A stretch of 64,000 nucleotides of DNA from positions 1-64,000 of the forward strand of contig DAIRGA010000007.1 of assembly GCA_036794825.1 (NCBI GenBank). Reading direction: 5' to 3'. Shown here one piece after another: positions 58,767 to 64,000 of this stretch (its first letter is position 1; the number at the start of each line of letters is the position of its first letter). The notes under the pieces were generated by a model. The model made no database searches, was not told the DNA's origin, and was given only the letters and a program-made list of their open reading frames with translations. The stretch is from RZYY01 sp036794825 (GTDB taxonomy: Bacteria > Bacteroidota > Bacteroidia > Bacteroidales > 4484-276). A program made the translations under genes and the position numbers.

Positions 58767-60878
58767 ATGAAGTACTTATCGTTTTTAATCTTAATCGTCT
58801 TTGGTATGATGCTGCAAAACTGCGCACAGAAACAGGAAAATCCGCTGCTGACGGAATTTAAAACACCGTTCAATTCGCCTCCATTCGACAAGATCAGCAA
58901 TGAGCATTTTTTACCGGCAATGGAAGAGGCTATCAGGCTGCATAAAGCTGAAATTGAAGACATTGTGAGCAACACAGCTGCACCGGATTTCGAAAACACC
59001 ATTGTTGCCTTTGATCGTTCGGGAGAATTGCTCAATTCGGTGAATGCTATTTTCGGAGGCCTCAACGGCGCCAACACCAACCCCGAAATGCAGGAAATCG
59101 CAAAGCAATCCACACCGATGATGAGCGCACACCGCAACGAGATCAGGTTTAACCAGCAGCTTTTCGAAAAGATTAAGATTGTTTATGACCAGCGTGAAGG
59201 TCTTGGACTGGAAGCTGAGCAAATCCGCCTTGTGGAGAAAATTTATGACGATTTTGCCAGAAACGGCGCCGCGCTTCCTGAAGAGCAACGTAATGAGCTG
59301 AAAACCATCAACGAGCGTATCTCGATGGTTTCGCTTCAACTTGGTCAAAACCTGCTTGCCGAAAATAATGGCTTCAAACTGGTTATTGAAAACGAGGCGG
59401 ATCTTGCCGGTTTACCGCCGGCGGTGCTCTCCGCAGCTGCCGAAGAAGCAAAAGCAGCCGGACACGAAGGCAAATGGGTCTTTACACTTGCCAAACCAAG
59501 CTGGACTCCGTTTTTGCAATTCTCGGAACGTCGCGATCTGCGTGAAAAGCTCTACCGCGCATACTTCATGCGTGGAGACAATAACAACGAAACCGACAAT
59601 AAAAAACTCTTCACCGAGCTGATTACACTCAGGCAAAAAATGGCAGAACTGCTTGGCTATCAGAATTATGCCGAATACTTTATCAGCGACCAGATGGCGC
59701 AGAACCCGCAAAACGTTTACGACTTCCTTTACAAAGTGTGGGAGCCCTCCATTGCACGCGCTAAAAACGAAAAAGCTGATATGCAGGCCATTATTGACAG
59801 GGAAAACAAAGGCTTTCAACTGGAATCCTGGGACTGGTGGTATTATGCCGAAATGGTCAGGAAAGAAAAGTACGATCTTAATGAAGACGAACTGAAGCCA
59901 TACCTAACCATTGACAATGTGCGCGAAGGTATCTTCAAGCTGACGAACAATCTATTTGGCCTAACCTATGTAAAACGCACCGATGTCCCGGTTTACCATC
60001 CTGAAGTTGAGGCATTTGAGGTGAAGGACAACGATGGTAGCCACCTGGGATTACTTTTCATTGATCCTCATCCAAGGCCCGGTAAGAGAAGCGGCGCCTG
60101 GTGCGGAACTTATCGCAATGGAACCTGGAAAGATGATAAAAAAGTAGCTCCGGTAGTAACCATTGTGATGAATTTTACCCGTGCGGCCGGAGACAAACCT
60201 GCCATGCTGAGCTGGGACGAAACCACCACCTATTTCCATGAATTTGGCCACGCCCTGCACAACCTCTTTGCCAATGGCCGCTACCAGCGCACCAGCAGAA
60301 GCGTGCCCCGCGACTTTGTGGAACTCCCCTCGCAAATTCTCGAAAACTGGGCAGGTGAACCGGAACTCTTAAAAACCTATGCATTTCATTATCAGACCGG
60401 TGAGCCAATGCCAGATGCACTGATTGATAAACTTCAGAAAAGTAAGTATTTCAACCAGGGATTCGACAATTCGGAATACCTTGCAGCCGCCATACTCGAT
60501 ATGGATTGGCACACATCAGCTGTAACCGGACAAACAGATGTCAACGCCTTTGAAAATGCCACCCTTGAGCGCATTGGTTTGATTGAGGAGATCATTCCAC
60601 GCTACCGGACAACGAACTTCGGACATATTTTCGGGTCGGGATATGCCGCCGGATATTATGTATATCGCTGGGCAGGTGTGCTGGATGCCGATGCATTCGC
60701 AGCTTTTAAAGAATCTGGTGACCTATACAACCAGGAACTTGCAGCCAAATTCCGTAAATATATTCTTGCAGAAAATGCCTTATGGGAAGGAATGGATGCG
60801 TATGTGAAGTTCCGTGGCCACGAACCTTCCATCGAGCCGTTCCTCGAAAGAAGCGGATTACTCGAGCAACTTAATTAG
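58767..60878 (+). CDS. M3-family metallopeptidase (Dcp/oligopeptidase A-like) lipoprotein
   Basis: 703 residues. Lipobox LQNC (Cys about 19). The full-length M3 fold ends with the zinc site TTYFHEFGHALHNLFANGRY (HExxH at residues 491-495) and the downstream Glu in PRDFVELPSQILENWAGEPE. Other family marks are GLLFIDPHPRPGKRSGAWC and FGHIFGSGYAAGYYVYRWA. Dcp-type enzymes remove C-terminal dipeptides from short peptides; the lipid anchor places it in the periplasm or envelope, as in many Bacteroidota. A strong terminator follows at 60903. Confidence 0.95.
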   Translation: MKYLSFLILIVFGMMLQNCAQKQENPLLTEFKTPFNSPPFDKISNEHFLPAMEEAIRLHKAEIEDIVSNTAAPDFENTIVAFDRSGELLNSVNAIFGGLNGANTNPEMQEIAKQSTPMMSAHRNEIRFNQQLFEKIKIVYDQREGLGLEAEQIRLVEKIYDDFARNGAALPEEQRNELKTINERISMVSLQLGQNLLAENNGFKLVIENEADLAGLPPAVLSAAAEEAKAAGHEGKWVFTLAKPSWTPFLQFSERRDLREKLYRAYFMRGDNNNETDNKKLFTELITLRQKMAELLGYQNYAEYFISDQMAQNPQNVYDFLYKVWEPSIARAKNEKADMQAIIDRENKGFQLESWDWWYYAEMVRKEKYDLNEDELKPYLTIDNVREGIFKLTNNLFGLTYVKRTDVPVYHPEVEAFEVKDNDGSHLGLLFIDPHPRPGKRSGAWCGTYRNGTWKDDKKVAPVVTIVMNFTRAAGDKPAMLSWDETTTYFHEFGHALHNLFANGRYQRTSRSVPRDFVELPSQILENWAGEPELLKTYAFHYQTGEPMPDALIDKLQKSKYFNQGFDNSEYLAAAILDMDWHTSAVTGQTDVNAFENATLERIGLIEEIIPRYRTTNFGHIFGSGYAAGYYVYRWAGVLDADAFAAFKESGDLYNQELAAKFRKYILAENALWEGMDAYVKFRGHEPSIEPFLERSGLLEQLN

Positions 60879-60902
60879 CAATCAACTTATTTGATTGACC
60901 TT

Positions 60903-60942
60903 CAGCGTCATTTTGGCGATGGCCAAAATGGCGCTGTTTTTT
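60903..60942 (+). terminator. Intrinsic terminator after the M3 peptidase gene
   Basis: CAGCGTCATTTTGGC (60903-60917) pairs with GCCAAAATGGCGCTG (60922-60936) with one mismatch, followed by TTTTTT. Confidence 0.85.
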
Positions 60943-60982
60943 CCCATGCCAGTTCTGATAGTTGCTCCTGTCCGTTTTGAGG

Positions 60983-62458
60983 CTAAGCCGCTGGCTGAGG
61001 GATTTTGAGGCATTCATAAACTTTGTTGATGCCCTCTTCGCTGTCCGAGAGCACGATAAGTATATCGCCGGGAAACAGCTCCGTGGAACCGTTGGGAGTG
61101 ATGTATTTGCTGTTTCTTTTAATCATGGCAATAATGGCCTGTTTAGGGAACGCCAGGTCAACAATTTTTTTACCGATCATTTTGCAATCGGGCTGCAGCG
61201 TAATCTCTCTCATGGCGGTCTTGGGGTATTCGGCAAGAAAAGCGTCAGTCGGGTTGAGAGGTTTAACTTTTTCCGGGATGGAAACATGCAGCCACCTTGC
61301 CACCACAGAGAGCGTTGTGCCTTGAATCAGCACCGAAGTAACTGAAATAAAGAAGACTACGTTGAAGATCATGTCGGCTTTTTCGATACCAGCCAGCAGC
61401 GGGTAAGTGGCGAAAACGATGGGAACCGCACCGCGCAACCCAACCCAAGAAATGTAAAACCTTCTGCGGATTTGCATTCTGAAGGGCAGCAGACTCAGGA
61501 ACACTGCCACCGGCCGTGCAACTATCATCAGGAATATGGAAATCAGCAAGCCGATACCAATCACCGGAACAATTTCGCTGGGGTAAACCAGCAATCCGAG
61601 CGTAAGAAATAGGACGATCTGCATCAGCCAGGCCAGGCCGTCGTACATCTTCATGATAGTCTTCTTGTGAATAAGATCTTGATTTCCAAGATATACCGCA
61701 CAGATATAGATAGCGAGGAAGCCGTTTCCTCTCACAAAATCGGTGACAGAAAAGGTGATAAACATCATGGCGATGGCAAGCACCGGGTAAAGACCTTCAA
61801 AATCGAGCCTGATGTTGTTGATCACTATTTTGCTGAGCCTGCCAAACAAAAATCCCGCCAGCCCCCCAATGGCCATCTGCTGGATAAAAAGCGGGAAAAC
61901 CGTGTAGAAAGCCTGATCCTGGTTCACTACAAGGCCGAGAAAAGCAATGGTCATTACATAAGCCACAGGATCGTTGCTACCACTCTCGAGCTCAAGGGTA
62001 GAGCGCAGGTTTGTTTTTAATGCGAGGCTTTTGGATCGAAGAATGGAAAAAACCGCAGCAGCATCCGTTGATGAGATGATGGAGCCAAGCAACAGACTCT
62101 CATAAATTGTGAAATCGGTGATCAGCCATACGAAAATACCGACTACTGTGGCAGTGAGCATAACCCCTGCAGTTGAAAGAGTAACTCCCTGCCAGAGAAT
62201 GGGTTTCACCGATTTCCAGTTGGTGTCCAGACCACCAGAAAAGAGGATAAAATTGAGCGAGACTATACCAATAAACTGGGCGGCCTTCGGGTCGTCGAAA
62301 TTGATTTCACCTACTCCGTCTGATCCGGCCAACATTCCGATGGCAAGAAACAGGATAAGCGTGGGGACGCCAAACCGGTAGGATGTTTTTCCGGCTATCA
62401 CACTCAAAAACAACAAAATAGAGCCTACAAGAAGAATGTTTTCGATGGTTAGCGTCAT
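60983..62458 (-). CDS. CPA1-type K+/H+ (or Na+/H+) antiporter with RCK_C domain
   Basis: 491 residues. CPA1 transporter domain of about 12 membrane helices: TLILFLAIGMLAGSDGVGEI, ISSTDAAAVFSILRS, LESGSNDPVAYVMTIAFLGL (ion-binding Asp of the ND motif), then a TrkA-C/RCK_C-like domain (about 400-475: MREITLQPDCKMIGKKIVDL, FPGDILIVLSD). This matches NhaP2/CvrA antiporters that export K+ or Na+ and help control cell volume. ATG 62458 follows the family; a longer frame to 62500 adds a non-conserved N-terminus. It is convergent with the M3 peptidase gene. Confidence 0.92.
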   Translation of the reverse strand: MTLTIENILLVGSILLFLSVIAGKTSYRFGVPTLILFLAIGMLAGSDGVGEINFDDPKAAQFIGIVSLNFILFSGGLDTNWKSVKPILWQGVTLSTAGVMLTATVVGIFVWLITDFTIYESLLLGSIISSTDAAAVFSILRSKSLALKTNLRSTLELESGSNDPVAYVMTIAFLGLVVNQDQAFYTVFPLFIQQMAIGGLAGFLFGRLSKIVINNIRLDFEGLYPVLAIAMMFITFSVTDFVRGNGFLAIYICAVYLGNQDLIHKKTIMKMYDGLAWLMQIVLFLTLGLLVYPSEIVPVIGIGLLISIFLMIVARPVAVFLSLLPFRMQIRRRFYISWVGLRGAVPIVFATYPLLAGIEKADMIFNVVFFISVTSVLIQGTTLSVVARWLHVSIPEKVKPLNPTDAFLAEYPKTAMREITLQPDCKMIGKKIVDLAFPKQAIIAMIKRNSKYITPNGSTELFPGDILIVLSDSEEGINKVYECLKIPQPAA

Positions 62459-62708
62459 GCTGGCTGCTTTAATGGTCAGCAAAAATAAGCTAAAAGACAA
62501 AGGTAAAGGCCACCTTTTTTATTTTCGGCTTGACTTCCACTGGTTACCGGCGTTTTCCTTGAAGTCCTGAGCAAGATGATAGAGGATTTACTGGTTTCAA
62601 ATTTTCCACTTCTATTTTACAGCTATAAGCCGGGACTTTTGATTATAAATAGCGCTCGGATTTCCTGTTTGCCTGAAGCAGGTTAAGCGCCAAATTAAAT
62701 CGTTTAAG

Positions 62709-62716
62709 TAATTTTG
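62709..62716 (+). promoter_or_regulatory. -7 box of the MscS-type channel gene
   Basis: TAATTTTG matches TAnnTTTG, 33 nt before ATG 62750. Otherwise 62459-62749 has no gene. Confidence 0.5.
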
Positions 62717-62749
62717 CTGAACAAATGAATTACAATTGATACAATAACC

Positions 62750-64000
62750 ATGAATATTTCACCCTACAAATCCACCATGCTTAATTCCTCAAAACTTTGG
62801 TTAATTCTGATTTTGCTGGCTATCAGTTTTACAGCCCGCACACAGCAGGACCAAACGACCACTGATAGCGATACCCTGAATGAGTCGTGGATTCAATCCC
62901 ATGCCTGGCGAATTGCTCAACTGGAAAAGGAGAAAAAATTAGATTCCATCATCAAAGCAAAAATTGAGTCGGAAATGGCATCACTCACAGCCGCAGACGA
63001 CAATCAAAAAGCAGAACTGGAGCGAAAGTTGAAGGAATTGGAAGAATTGGAGATGAACAGGTTAGCCGAAAAACAAAAGCGGATTGATCTGCTGAAGCAA
63101 AATGCCACCGGTTTTCCCGTGAACGGGGTATTTACCGACACCCTTTTCCAGGTTTATGCCAGGGTTGCTTCGATTCAGCCTGCTGAAAGAGCAGCCTCAA
63201 TCTCCAGGAGGATCAGAACACTGAGCGAAAACGATTTTTTGAAAACCGACTCCATCGTCATCCTCAATTCTGAATACACAGCCGACATCATTTACGGTGA
63301 TATGATCATCATGAGCGTCACCGAAACTGACGCTATGTTGCAGGGTAAGACAAAGATGGGTCTTGCCACAGAATATACCGACATTATCAGGAATGATTTA
63401 CGCTTGGCCAAAGAAGAAAACCGGCTTTCGAAACAGCTCATAAGGGCGGGGCTTGTACTGTTGGTCATAGTGGTCACTTACCTTCTTTACTTACTGATTA
63501 CCAGGGGATTTCGATACATCCAGGGATATTTTGACAAAAAAAGGGAGCTGTGGCTCAGGAACCTGAATTACAAAGACTACACTTTTCTCACTGCTGAACA
63601 GGAATACAAAGTCATCCTGTTTTTGATGAAGATTTCGAAATGGTTTGTTTATGCGCTGCTGGGTTACACTGCACTTCCGATCATTTTCAGCATTTTTCCG
63701 TTTACGCGGGGTTGGGCCGAGCAGCTTTTCCATTTATTCTGGATGCCTTTTAAAGGCGTTTTAACGGCGGTGTGGGAATATTTTCCCAACCTCTTCAGCA
63801 TCCTGGTAATCTACTTCGTGATGAAATATTTTATACGGCTGGTTAAGTATATTTTCAGCGAGATAAGCTCTGAAAAGCTGGTGATTTCGGGGTTCCATGC
63901 CGATTGGGCGCTGCCCACCTACACCATAGTGCGATTCTTGCTTTACGCTTTTATGCTGGTGTTGATTTTTCCCTACCTGCCGGGCTCTGATTCCAACATT
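62750..64000 (+). CDS. MscS-family mechanosensitive channel (N-terminal part; runs off the window)
   Basis: At least 417 residues with no stop before the window end. A signal peptide (about 10-32, ending FTARTQ) and a long periplasmic coiled coil (about 45-115, AELERKLKELEELEMNRLAE) precede several membrane segments (AGLVLLVIVVTYLLYLLI, FVYALLGYTALPIIFSIF, LFSILVIYFVMKYFIRLV). The last visible part, DWALPTYTIVRFLLYAFMLV and IFPYLPGSDS, is the segment before the pore helix of MscS-type channels in this phylum. The channel would release osmolytes on hypo-osmotic shock. ATG 62777 is an alternative start. Confidence 0.85.
   Translation, partial: MNISPYKSTMLNSSKLWLILILLAISFTARTQQDQTTTDSDTLNESWIQSHAWRIAQLEKEKKLDSIIKAKIESEMASLTAADDNQKAELERKLKELEELEMNRLAEKQKRIDLLKQNATGFPVNGVFTDTLFQVYARVASIQPAERAASISRRIRTLSENDFLKTDSIVILNSEYTADIIYGDMIIMSVTETDAMLQGKTKMGLATEYTDIIRNDLRLAKEENRLSKQLIRAGLVLLVIVVTYLLYLLITRGFRYIQGYFDKKRELWLRNLNYKDYTFLTAEQEYKVILFLMKISKWFVYALLGYTALPIIFSIFPFTRGWAEQLFHLFWMPFKGVLTAVWEYFPNLFSILVIYFVMKYFIRLVKYIFSEISSEKLVISGFHADWALPTYTIVRFLLYAFMLVLIFPYLPGSDSNI

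Noticed and set aside
1..64000. tRNA or rRNA genes and insertion sequences
   Set aside because: No cloverleaf, rRNA segment or transposase with terminal inverted repeats was recognised by eye; a tRNA or IS scan would settle this.

Overview
The window comes from a Bacteroidota (Bacteroidales-like) chromosome. Evidence: Bacteroidota-type -7 promoter boxes (TAnnTTTG) in front of many genes, almost no Shine-Dalgarno sequences, TonB receptors with N-terminal carboxypeptidase-like domains, several SPII lipoproteins, a type IX secretion (T9SS) C-terminal tail, FKBP-type lipoproteins and a Bacteroidota-type HU-like protein. No rRNA, tRNA, CRISPR array or recognisable transposase was seen.

Layout. 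1-3400: two arrays of an 84-bp palindromic repeat (1-302 and 1711-1844) share a downstream tail and flank a ParE/RelE toxin-antitoxin pair plus a HIRAN-domain gene. A WYL regulator and a GC-rich relative of the repeat follow. 3595-7764: tRNA-dihydrouridine synthase, a His-rich membrane protein and a TonB receptor. 7765-10152: small accessory patch with an antitoxin, a gutted toxin, and a membrane-anchored GIY-YIG/MUG113-type protein cut by a stop codon. 10367-13407: uvrB and a cysQ-like gene.

13477-28308 is a six-gene, tightly packed minus-strand operon and the most unusual region. In order of transcription it encodes a 128-aa coiled-coil protein, a divergent SIR2-like protein, a STAND-type P-loop ATPase with a membrane segment, an exported protein of about 1,100 residues made mostly of leucine-rich repeats, a secreted protein of about 2,040 residues with about 16 BACON-like domains and a T9SS tail, and an outer-membrane barrel candidate. 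It looks like a signalling or conflict system that runs from cytoplasm to cell surface.

28892-32814: three FKBP-type lipoproteins, an NrnA-type phosphoesterase and, divergent, ndk. 33088-38231: an XRE regulator, a cluster of TTAC-N4-GTAA palindromes, and a Mn/Zn/Fe ABC transporter whose two permeases carry winged-helix-like tails. 38218-41008: NUDIX hydrolase and a split transketolase interrupted by an LEA-like lipoprotein gene. 41122-47090: TPR protein, molybdopterin-oxidoreductase-like lipoprotein, ModE-like regulator and TonB receptor. 47457-49010: serine hydrolase.

49781-52319: a shortened HU-like protein followed by an AT-rich island with a P-loop ATPase and two orphan genes. 52674-64000: a large gluzincin/propeller/barrel protein, an orphan protein with EKL-type repeats, 80-bp tandem repeats, a nitroreductase, an SDR lacking its catalytic Tyr, an M3 metallopeptidase lipoprotein, a CPA1 antiporter and the start of an MscS-type channel cut by the window edge.
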